From: JAICTV01 sp035634055 | GTDB lineage: Bacteria; Planctomycetota; Phycisphaerae; Tepidisphaerales; Tepidisphaeraceae | Length of the DNA: 15,467 nucleotides | Assembly (NCBI GenBank): GCA_035634055.1 | Contig: DASQDR010000001.1 | Span: 1 to 15,467 of the forward strand | Direction: 5' to 3' | Part shown: positions 1 through 5,790 of the stretch, one piece after another | Layout: each line of letters begins with the position of its first letter | How positions within the stretch are numbered: the first letter of the stretch is position 1 | Notes under the pieces: generated by a model | What the model was told of the DNA's origin: nothing | The model's input: the letters and a program-made list of their open reading frames with translations, nothing else | Databases searched by the model: none | Position numbers and translations under genes: made by a program

Positions 1-1
1 C

Positions 2-1177
2 GGAGCTGCTTCGCCGGCTGCGCCCGCGCCGCCCGGAGCCGCGCCGGCAGCGGCCCCGGCGCCATCGCCGGTGCAAGGACCGGTGCCCGGACCGGACGCC
101 GCCGCGGTCGCGGAGCCGCCGGCCCCGAACGCGCCCTCGCAGGCCCGGCAGGACGCCACGAGCTCCGCAGAGCAGCAGCAGCAGCAGCAACTTCAACAAC
201 AACAGCCCGCGCCGCAGCAGCCGACGCAGCATGCGCAGCAACAGGTGTTTCCCAACGATGCCTTGCGCGCGCGGCAGGCGACGGTGGGAGCGGCGACGCA
301 GCCCGGCCTGACCCACGTGCCGTTGCAAGCAGGTTCGCAGTTGATCGTCGCGCGCGGCCTGACGCGGCAGCAGGTGGCCGAGGTGTTCGCGTGCGCGCAG
401 CTCCAACCCGACAACCGCGTATCCAACTATCGACGGGCCGGCGACATTATCGCTCCGGCGACGCAGCTGGCCGCCGGCGGCTACGGCCTCGGGTTGCGCG
501 GGAGCGCGGCGAGCGTACCGAACCAAGCGGCCGTCGTCGCCGCGCCGCAGAGGGCGCCGGCCGATGCCGCCGGCGCCAACGCGACGATGTCGACAACTCA
601 GAACGGCGCGGCCGCAGGTGCGACGGGGTCGGTCGCGGCGGCGATGCCAGGCGCGGCCGCAGCAGCGGAACTGGAGCGATCGGTCGCCACGCCGCTTCCC
701 GCGCAGCCGCCGCTGGTGACGCCGCCGCCGGCGACGCAACCGCTCGATCCGGTCGCGACGGGCGGGGCGGCGTCGACGCAGCCGCTCACGCCCCTGCCGG
801 TGCCCGCCTCCGTGGCCGAGCAGCGCCTGACCGCCGCTGCCGTCGCGGCCACGCAGCCGTCGGCGACGCAGTCGGTCCAGGAGATCGCTACGAGCGCGGT
901 GGCGGCGCCGGCGACGCAGCCGGCGCCGGCCGCGGAGGAGCGCCTCGACGTCGTGATCGTCCTCAGGCCACAAGAGCTGCCGATCATCGCGCCGGCGACC
1001 AACGCTGGACCGTCGGCGCCCCCCGCCAGCGCCGGGACGCCCGCGGAAATTCCAACAACCTCGCCCGCGCCACAAGCGACGTGGCCCGATCTGCCTGCCG
1101 CATCACCCGTTCTGCCACCCGCGCCGGCGGCGCCCGTTGCGCCCCCTGTCACGCCGCCGCCCTTCCCCGCGCGCTGA
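2..1177 (+). CDS. Ala/Pro/Gln-rich low-complexity protein, 5' end missing
   Basis: The frame is open from the first bases of the window, so the start lies upstream; the GTG at 71 is only an internal candidate. I do not recognise the protein. About 390 residues are visible. They begin with an Ala/Pro stretch, then a glutamine tract at bases 173-205 (six Gln, Leu, four Gln) and further Gln-rich sequence. A short more ordinary segment follows (around bases 320-510), with AGSQLIVARGLTRQQVAEVF as its least biased part. The rest is a long Ala/Pro/Thr linker with recurring ATQP, and a short hydrophobic piece, LDVVIVLRP, near base 950. It ends at TGA 1175-1177. There is no cysteine-rich motif or catalytic signature, and no transmembrane segment in the visible part. 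It may be the extracytoplasmic tail of a larger protein, such as an anti-sigma factor, but that is a guess. The reading frame is credible because it stays open through strongly biased codons. Confidence 0.6.
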   Translation, partial: GAASPAAPAPPGAAPAAAPAPSPVQGPVPGPDAAAVAEPPAPNAPSQARQDATSSAEQQQQQQLQQQQPAPQQPTQHAQQQVFPNDALRARQATVGAATQPGLTHVPLQAGSQLIVARGLTRQQVAEVFACAQLQPDNRVSNYRRAGDIIAPATQLAAGGYGLGLRGSAASVPNQAAVVAAPQRAPADAAGANATMSTTQNGAAAGATGSVAAAMPGAAAAAELERSVATPLPAQPPLVTPPPATQPLDPVATGGAASTQPLTPLPVPASVAEQRLTAAAVAATQPSATQSVQEIATSAVAAPATQPAPAAEERLDVVIVLRPQELPIIAPATNAGPSAPPASAGTPAEIPTTSPAPQATWPDLPAASPVLPPAPAAPVAPPVTPPPFPAR

Positions 1178-1305
1178 CAAGGACTGTCGTCGTGCTGCTC
1201 ACCTTGTGACCTAGTCATGCGTCCCCGCGCCGCCGTCATCGCCAACGCAGTTCTGCCGCCAATTCCCATCGCCCCCGCCGCGCCCGCGCGGTACAACCGC
1301 CGGCC

Positions 1306-2208
1306 ATGAGCCTGCCGGTCACCATCGAGAACGACGCGCTCCGCATGGAAGTCTGGCCTCACCTTGGCGGCAAGGTCGCGTCACTGATCGACAAGTCGGA
1401 CAAGTTCGAGCTGTTCTTCAACTACCCCACCGAGCTGCCGACGCGCCCGCAGTACGATGCATCGTTCCAAGACAGTTGGTACGCCGGCTGGGACGAGTGC
1501 TTCCCCGCGGTGGCGGCATCGCCGTACGCGGGGCACCCGTACAACGACGTGAAGGTGCCGGACCACGGCGAGCTGTGGGGCCTGCCCACCACGCCGGCGC
1601 CGACCAAGCATGGGATCACGATCACGTGGCACGGGCTGCGGTTCGGCTACACGCTCACGCGCCAGCTTGAGCTGGACGGCCCCAGCCTGGTCGCGCGCTA
1701 CACGCTGGTGAACCTCGCGCCGTTCCCCTTCCGCTTCGTCTGGGCAATGCACGCGCTGATGGCGCTGACGCAGCCGGCGACGCTGGAACTGCCCGGCGGG
1801 ACCCCGATGCGCTTCAGCCACGACGCCGGCGGGAATCAGGTGAACAAGCCGTTCGCCTGGCCGGTGACGCATGACGGCTCGGACCTCTCGCGCCCCGCCG
1901 AGTTGCCGCCCAAGCGCGGGTGGAAGGTCTTCTCGCAGGAGCCGATCACCTCACCGGTGGTCGCCCGCTACCTTAATCGCGGGCGGTCGATGGAAGTTGC
2001 GTACGCCTCGGACGATGCCGTGAGCGCCTACTGGGGCATCTGGGTGAACACCGGCGGGTGGGCGGGGCACCACCACTTCGCGATCGAGCCGACGACCGGG
2101 CGCTTCGACGAGATCGATAAGAGCATCCTCGATAAGTCCGCCGGGCGGGTCGGCCCTAACGCCACCGTTACGTGGAGCGTCCGGCTGACGGTCCGTGCGG
2201 ACGGGTAA
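1306..2208 (+). CDS. Aldose 1-epimerase-like (galactose mutarotase fold) protein
   Basis: This 300-residue protein has the size and layout of the aldose 1-epimerase/galactose mutarotase superfamily, whose members interconvert sugar anomers or bind carbohydrate in a beta-sandwich. The opening, IENDALRMEVWPHLGGKVAS, is the usual first strand pair with the Gly-Gly-Lys turn. PDHGELWG at residues 85-92 matches the DHGE(L/F)W motif seen in many uncharacterised members. The two expected acid/base residues have plausible counterparts in His149 (WAMHAL) and Glu261 (AIEPTTG). There is no signal peptide, so it is probably cytoplasmic. The start is the ATG at 1306, from which the conserved first strand begins at once. 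No Shine-Dalgarno sequence precedes it; a TACAAC box at 1292-1297 would allow a leaderless transcript, but that is speculation. The fold is fairly sure; the sugar substrate is unknown. Confidence 0.85.
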   Translation: MSLPVTIENDALRMEVWPHLGGKVASLIDKSDKFELFFNYPTELPTRPQYDASFQDSWYAGWDECFPAVAASPYAGHPYNDVKVPDHGELWGLPTTPAPTKHGITITWHGLRFGYTLTRQLELDGPSLVARYTLVNLAPFPFRFVWAMHALMALTQPATLELPGGTPMRFSHDAGGNQVNKPFAWPVTHDGSDLSRPAELPPKRGWKVFSQEPITSPVVARYLNRGRSMEVAYASDDAVSAYWGIWVNTGGWAGHHHFAIEPTTGRFDEIDKSILDKSAGRVGPNATVTWSVRLTVRADG

Positions 2209-2223
2209 GTCACCGATTCTCGA

Positions 2224-2255
2224 CACTTGCCTGCCCGGCCCTCGCGCGGCAAGTG
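2224..2255. terminator. 8-bp inverted repeat just after the epimerase-like gene
   Basis: CACTTGCC (2224-2231) pairs perfectly with GGCAAGTG (2248-2255) across a 16-base GC-rich loop, 15 bases after the stop codon. No T-run follows, so it is not a classical intrinsic terminator. It could act as a 3' stabilising hairpin or a weak terminator. Confidence 0.3.
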
Positions 2256-2339
2256 ACTCCCCGCCGCCCCGCCCGGACCGATTAGACGCTCCCCGCGGCA
2301 AAGTCTCACCGTCCCCACCGCCGGCGGCGACGCCCGCAC

Positions 2340-2717
2340 CCATGTAAGCTGAAACTAACTCGCCCCGGGCGCGTGTGTCCTGATGTGAGCGGGAATGAAA
2401 CGAAATCCCGCCCGGTTGACACTCTAAGAGCGAAGGCGGTCGCGCGGGACGAACGGGCGAAACAAGGGCTTGCAGAGAGAGAGAGCACGCACCTTAGCCG
2501 CACGGATCCCACGATCGTCATGGAAGCGAGTGGCAACGCCAGCGTCGCCACGTGAGGGCGCGGCGGCCGCAGGGCAACCCGCGTCCCGCGGGTGACGTCC
2601 GCGAGTCCAGACGCGCCCGATCCGGCTGCCGCCGGGATGGTCGTCGCCTTCGCTCCACAAGAAGACCTACCCTCCCCCTGAGCCCCGGACGTCTTCCCCG
2701 CGTCCGGGGCTTTTGTT
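2340..2717 (+). ncRNA. Candidate structured RNA ending at an intrinsic terminator
   Basis: No convincing protein is coded here, yet the stretch holds a run of possible stem-loops and ends at a strong terminator. Stems I can see are: GCGGGA with TCCCGC (about 2389-2411); GTGGC with GCCAC (about 2530-2551); a two-tier hairpin of CGCGTC with GACGCG enclosing CGCGG with CCGCG (about 2580-2615); and ATCCGGC with GCCGGGAT around 2620-2637. I tested it by eye against tmRNA, RNase P RNA, SRP RNA and 6S RNA and found none of their conserved cores. A TTGACA lies at 2416-2421 but has no good -10 partner. It may be an unknown small RNA or only GC-rich DNA that folds by chance; the 5' boundary is arbitrary. 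Confidence 0.25.
2682..2717 (+). terminator. Strong rho-independent terminator
   Basis: A perfect 10-bp stem, GCCCCGGACG (2682-2691) with CGTCCGGGGC (2701-2710), closes a 9-base loop. It is followed directly by TTTTGTTT. This is the best terminator in the window. It is oriented to stop transcription on the + strand, although no coding gene ends near it. Confidence 0.85.
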
Positions 2718-3035
2718 TCTCCACTGCGCCGGTCCCGCCTCGTCAGTGCCGAGTTGCAGGACGCCGTTGTCGCACCGCGAGGCGGACGCGCAACGACGTG
2801 GCGTCGCGGCTGGCGGGGGTCGTCCAGGGATCGGGATTTTCCTTACGCGCGGCCGGCCGCAAGTTTTGGAGATTTTCTCCTCAACACCTCCGCGGGGGAC
2901 GGCTCGTGGATAAGTTGACCCGCGCGCTATCGCCCGGGTGCGCCGCCGGATTTAGTCGCTACCCTTAACCCTCGCTCCCTCGGTTCGTTAAGAACGTGTT
3001 TTAGGATCACTATCCCAGATTTAGTAAAGTCTCGA
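2718..3035. other. Non-coding stretch between terminator and dcd promoter
   Basis: I see no supportable gene here. The short open frames lack homology-like sequence and a ribosome binding site. Base composition falls noticeably from about 2950 onward (A/T-rich runs such as TTAAGAACG and GTTTTAGG), as expected near a promoter region. Confidence 0.5.
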
Positions 3036-3057
3036 TTGACCGATACCAGATGTAGTG
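3015..3057 (+). repeat. Two 12-bp imperfect direct repeats flanking the dcd promoter -35
   Basis: CCAGATTTAGTA (3015-3026) and CCAGATGTAGTG (3046-3057) agree at 10 of 12 positions. Their starts are 31 bp apart, close to three helical turns. The second copy lies in the promoter spacer directly before the -10 box, so a protein bound to both boxes would block the promoter. The site could be an operator; no known regulator is recognised. Confidence 0.35.
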
Positions 3058-3063
3058 TATAAG
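3036..3063 (+). promoter_or_regulatory. Sigma70-type promoter upstream of dcd
   Basis: TTGACC (3036-3041) and TATAAG (3058-3063) are separated by 16 bp in an unusually A/T-rich patch. Transcription would begin near 3070. An 8-bp hairpin with a 3-base loop (CCCACGAG 3073-3080 with CTCGTGGG 3084-3091) would then sit at the very 5' end of the message. The next gene downstream is dcd, which gives a leader of nearly 290 bases. Confidence 0.55.
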
Positions 3064-3244
3064 ACCCCGCGGCCCACGAGCCGCTCGTGGGTGCCCGAAC
3101 CACTGGCCCGTGGGTGAATGTTGGGGCGAGGTTCGGCATCAGGATTGCAAAGTCCTTCGCGGCCGCAGTGACGCGGTGGCAATGAGACAGACGCACCGGC
3201 AGGACCCTCTCGGCAGCCGGTCGCACGGACGGACAAAGCTCCTC

Positions 3245-3264
3245 GTCGTCAGGAGGATGACGAC
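3245..3264 (+). promoter_or_regulatory. Small hairpin with AGGAGG in its loop
   Basis: GTCGTC (3245-3250) pairs with GACGAC (3259-3264), and the loop shows AGGAGGAT. A second AGGAGG lies at 3281-3286. These purine-rich sites sit in the dcd leader but are poorly spaced for the start favoured by protein similarity. They are either decoys or evidence for an upstream start at 3290. Confidence 0.3.
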
Positions 3265-3355
3265 TCGATAACCCGGCGGAAGGAGGCGGATGCGGCACGA
3301 GTGGAACTCGCGCCGGCCGGTCCTCTATTCGCCCTGTCGGCGGACACCTGCGCTC

Positions 3356-3916
3356 ATGGGCATCCTCTGCGACACCCAGATCCGTGAACTGATCGGCATC
3401 GAGCCGTTCGAGGAAAACGTCAAGCGGCCCGGCCAGGTTAGCTTCGGCGTCTCCAGCTACGGCTACGACATCCGCGTCGGCTCGGTCTTCAAGATCTTCC
3501 ACAACATCAACAGCACCATCATCGATCCCAAGGAGTTCTCCGACCGCTCGTTCGTCACCATCGATACCGCAGTCAACGGCACCGACCACGTGCTGATCCC
3601 GCCCAACAGCTTCGCGCTGTGCGAGACGGTGGAGTACGTGTCGATCCCGCGCGACTACCTGGCGATCTGCGTTGGCAAGAGCACCTACGCCCGCTGCGGG
3701 ATCATCGTCAACGTCACCCCGATCGAGCCGGAGTGGCGCGGCAAGATCACCCTCGAGATCAGCAACACCACCCCACTGCCGGCCAAGATTTATGCCAACG
3801 AGGGGATCGCCCAGCTGATCTTCCTCAAGGGCGAGCGGGTGTGCGCCGTCAGCTACGCCGACAAGCGCGGCAAGTACCAGGACCAACCGGGGCTGACGCT
3901 GCCGCGGGTGGATTAG
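3356..3916 (+). CDS. dcd: dCTP deaminase
   Basis: Dcd is a soluble trimer that removes the amino group of dCTP to give dUTP, the precursor of dTMP; some family members also hydrolyse dUTP to dUMP. The 186 residues from this start match the usual family length. Visible motifs, numbered from Met1 at 3356, are SSYGYDIRVG near residues 33-42, GKSTYARCGI at 107-116 (the phosphate-binding loop region), and EPEWRGKITLEISN at 124-137, whose Glu134 corresponds to the catalytic glutamate. YANEGIAQLIF follows. An in-frame ATG at 3290 would add 22 residues and has AGGAGG only 3 bases before it. I prefer 3356 because MGILCDTQIREL is the normal family N-terminus, though no ribosome site precedes it. The gene probably starts a transcript from the promoter at 3036-3063. 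I cannot tell the mono-functional from the bifunctional type. Confidence 0.93.
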   Translation: MGILCDTQIRELIGIEPFEENVKRPGQVSFGVSSYGYDIRVGSVFKIFHNINSTIIDPKEFSDRSFVTIDTAVNGTDHVLIPPNSFALCETVEYVSIPRDYLAICVGKSTYARCGIIVNVTPIEPEWRGKITLEISNTTPLPAKIYANEGIAQLIFLKGERVCAVSYADKRGKYQDQPGLTLPRVD

Positions 3917-3963
3917 TTCCGCCGGCGCGCGATCGCGGCCCGCCGCCGAAGGAGATTGCTCAG

Positions 3964-4470
3964 ATGGTGACGATCCACACGAAGATCATGTTGAGTGGCG
4001 TGCTGCTGCTGACAGGTTGCGGCGGAAGCGCCGCCCGCGAGGCGAAGCGCCCCGCCGACCCCGCCGCCGTCACGGCCCACGTGGGTTCGGACGTGCCCCG
4101 GCCCGCCCGGCTGCCAAGCTCGGCGCGGATCGCGGCCGAGGGCGTGCCGCCGCTGTCGGCGGTGCTCGGCCGGCCAGGGACGCTCTACTTGTTCGACCAG
4201 ACCAGCGGATCCATGCCGCACAGCGCCGATTTCACTGGCATCGGCAGCGTCACCGCCCTGATCCTGTCGCTGGACACCGATCGCAAGGCGCTGGTCGCTC
4301 GGGAAGATCCCGACACCCCGCCGGAGAAGGCGATCGTCCTGCTGGCGCCGCTGGAGATGTCGCACCGCTACACGATGTGGTTCGTCCCAGCGGAGGGTTC
4401 GGCCGGCGCGGGTGACCATAAGGCCGAAGAGGTCGTGCCGACGACCGCGCCCGCGGGCGAGCAGCACTAG
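3964..4470 (+). CDS. Small lipoprotein 1 of a tandem triplet
   Basis: This 168-residue exported protein has a short signal peptide and lipobox LLTGC, so Cys19 should be lipidated and the protein anchored in a membrane. AAGGAG at 3949-3954, nine bases before the ATG, fixes the start. After an Ala/Pro-rich spacer, residues 70-142 form a compact beta-type block beginning GRPGTLYLFD and ending SHRYTMWFVP. The same start and finish recur in the next two genes: GPGLVSLFD to KHRYELWFIP, and GPAPLVHIFD to GHRFAIYVDP. The three therefore look like diverged duplicates. The C-terminal 25 residues are low-complexity. No enzyme motif or known domain is recognised. It lies 47 bases after dcd and could be co-transcribed with it. 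Confidence 0.8.
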   Translation: MVTIHTKIMLSGVLLLTGCGGSAAREAKRPADPAAVTAHVGSDVPRPARLPSSARIAAEGVPPLSAVLGRPGTLYLFDQTSGSMPHSADFTGIGSVTALILSLDTDRKALVAREDPDTPPEKAIVLLAPLEMSHRYTMWFVPAEGSAGAGDHKAEEVVPTTAPAGEQH

Positions 4471-4473
4471 TCA

Positions 4474-4509
4474 CAGCCGCGCCTGGCAGCCGCGCCTCAC
4501 AGCCGCACC
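4474..4509 (+). repeat. 13-bp tandem repeat, nearly three copies
   Basis: Units CAGCCGCGCCTGG (4474-4486) and CAGCCGCGCCTCA (4487-4499) are followed by a decayed third copy starting CAGCCGCACC at 4500. They fill most of the gap between the first two lipoprotein genes. Confidence 0.6.
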
Positions 4510-4530
4510 ATTGATTAACAGGGACTGTCC

Positions 4531-4920
4531 ATGAGCCGTTGCCGACACTTCACCTTCGTCCTCCTGATCGCCTCCGCCGCGGTGGGGGGTTGCTCGACCC
4601 CGCCCAAGCAGCCGATCCAGCGCCGCGGGGACGTGGTCGCCCAGGGGAGCGGGCAGCTCTCGTTCCGCTCGCCGGGTCCGGGGCTGGTCTCACTGTTCGA
4701 CGTCAACACGAACTCCGTGGTGCAGTCCACCGGCGTGGAGGCGGGCTCGGTCGTCTCGGTCAACCCGCAGGCGGGGAACGTCACCGTCACCGACGCCACG
4801 CGCTCCGGGACGCAGATCGTGCACACGGGTGTGAGCACGAAGCACCGGTACGAGCTGTGGTTCATCCCGCGGACCTATACCCCGCAGGACGCCGCGACCA
4901 CGCAGCCGCTGCGCTATTGA
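4531..4920 (+). CDS. Small lipoprotein 2 of a tandem triplet
   Basis: This 129-residue protein has a basic start, a hydrophobic core and lipobox AVGGC, with Cys21 as the predicted lipidated residue. The mature part is mostly one block, residues 49-113. It begins GPGLVSLFD, continues through alternating Val/Ser/Thr strands (GSVVSVNPQAGNVTVTD) and ends KHRYELWFIP, matching the blocks in the genes on either side. A short tail, DAATTQPLRY, carries the TTQP linker motif common in this genome segment. AGGGA a few bases upstream of ATG 4531 is a weak ribosome site. The spacing of 60 bases after the previous gene and 43 before the next suggests one operon. Function is unknown. A beta-sandwich periplasmic domain is an inference from the strand pattern only. 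Confidence 0.8.
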   Translation: MSRCRHFTFVLLIASAAVGGCSTPPKQPIQRRGDVVAQGSGQLSFRSPGPGLVSLFDVNTNSVVQSTGVEAGSVVSVNPQAGNVTVTDATRSGTQIVHTGVSTKHRYELWFIPRTYTPQDAATTQPLRY

Positions 4921-4963
4921 TTTCGCGGCCCAACGCGCCGCCACCAAACGACACGGCTACGAC

Positions 4964-5446
4964 GTGAGCCTTAAGCACCTTTACATCCTCGCTGTGACGC
5001 TCGGGCTGGTCGCCGGCGGCTGCAAGTCGACGTCGAAGGATGACGGCAAGGCCCCGCCGACGACGCAACCATCGCGATTGGGCGCCACGGCGGCGTCGCG
5101 AACAGAGAAGCTGCCGCGGATTCACCGGCAGTACGAGGAGACGCCGCTGCGCGTGCAGCAGCAGCCGGTTGCCGTCGCCCAGGGTCCGGCGCCGCTGGTG
5201 CACATCTTCGACATCGGCTGCCCCATTCGCGTGGTGGACCTGACCGACAACAGCCAGCTCGCGACGGCGACCGTGCCGGACCAGACGCTGGTGACCATCG
5301 ACGCCCGCCGCGGCGTGATGGTCGGCCGAGACAACGTCGCCCCCGGCCCGCTGCCCGAGGGGCACCGTTTCGCAATCTACGTGGACCCGACCACCGACAA
5401 CGTATTCCGGCGCGAGATCGGCACGCCGCCGCGCCTCGACCGATAA
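4964..5446 (+). CDS. Small lipoprotein 3 of a tandem triplet
   Basis: A GTG start gives a 160-residue protein with signal peptide and lipobox VAGGC (Cys20). An Ala/Thr/Gln-rich spacer with TTQP leads into residues 74-142. There GPAPLVHIFD, then TLVTIDARRGVMVGRD, then GHRFAIYVDP parallel the LFD, Val-rich strand and HRYxxWF(V/I)P elements of the two upstream lipoproteins. This copy is the most diverged: the aromatic ending is changed to YVDP. No Shine-Dalgarno site is evident before the GTG, and no in-frame ATG offers a better start, because the signal peptide begins right here. The role is unknown. Being third in a close-packed row argues for a shared function or ongoing duplication. Confidence 0.78.
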   Translation: MSLKHLYILAVTLGLVAGGCKSTSKDDGKAPPTTQPSRLGATAASRTEKLPRIHRQYEETPLRVQQQPVAVAQGPAPLVHIFDIGCPIRVVDLTDNSQLATATVPDQTLVTIDARRGVMVGRDNVAPGPLPEGHRFAIYVDPTTDNVFRREIGTPPRLDR

Positions 5447-5454
5447 GTAGTTGT

Positions 5455-5470
5455 GCCCGGCCCTCCGGGC
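5455..5470 (+). terminator. Short GC hairpin after lipoprotein 3
   Basis: GCCCGG (5455-5460) pairs with CCGGGC (5465-5470) around a CCCT loop. There is no T-run, and it ends just before the ribosome site of the 44-residue gene. It may be a weak terminator or a processing/stability hairpin. Confidence 0.3.
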
Positions 5471-5487
5471 ATCGAAAGGAGTACCTC

Positions 5488-5622
5488 ATGGCAAAGAAGG
5501 CAACCACTCCGAAGGCGGCCCGCGCCGCTTCCAGGGTCCTTTCCGACGACAGGACGAGCAAGAACAGCAAGGCTGCCGCAGGCAGCGCCCTCTCGCAACG
5601 CGAGAAGAAGAAGGGCCGTTAA
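5488..5622 (+). CDS. 44-residue basic Lys/Ala/Ser-rich protein
   Basis: A strong ribosome site, AAAGGAG at 5475-5481, sits six bases before ATG 5488, and the frame closes at TAA 5620-5622. The protein starts MAKKATTPKAARAASRVLSD, continues through TSKNSKAAAGSALSQ and ends EKKKGR. It is highly basic, has no hydrophobic segment, and is probably cytoplasmic. The pattern of an AAS-x-VL stretch followed by TSK-x-SK-x-AAGSALSQ resembles, from memory, a recurring family of tiny uncharacterised bacterial proteins. The C-terminal lysines suggest possible nucleic-acid contact, but that is only inference. It stands between the lipoprotein row and nrdJ and may have its own expression signals. Confidence 0.7.
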   Translation: MAKKATTPKAARAASRVLSDDRTSKNSKAAAGSALSQREKKKGR

Positions 5623-5790
5623 GGCTCCGACAGCGATCGCGCACGCACGCGTCCCGAGCAGGGAACGGGATGCGGCGGTCGCCAACGAGCCGCCTCTCCA
5701 GGCCAGACAAGCGCAACCACAGGAACAGCGACCGGCCAGTCCGGTCCCGCTCTCGGGCGAACACGCGCCTGATGAGGGAAGGAATCGACC

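Noticed and set aside
2379..2400. Hammerhead ribozyme core (CTGATG followed by GAAAC)
   Set aside because: The conserved A after CUGAUG is a T, and the bases between the two boxes do not form stem II.
2373..2555. 60-codon open frame in the gap after the epimerase-like gene
   Set aside because: It has no ribosome site and no protein-like pattern, and it overlaps the stem-rich segment.
3257..3271. Minimal leader peptide (ATG to TAA, 4 residues) in the dcd leader
   Set aside because: The AGGAGG abuts the ATG with no spacer, and the peptide has no nucleotide- or amino-acid-sensing feature.
2209..3355. tmRNA, RNase P RNA, SRP RNA or tRNA gene
   Set aside because: None of their conserved core sequences or a cloverleaf with a CCA end could be found by eye.
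5623..5790. Cobalamin riboswitch before the B12-dependent nrdJ
   Set aside because: No B12-box or conserved core sequence could be found; only short GC hairpins are present.
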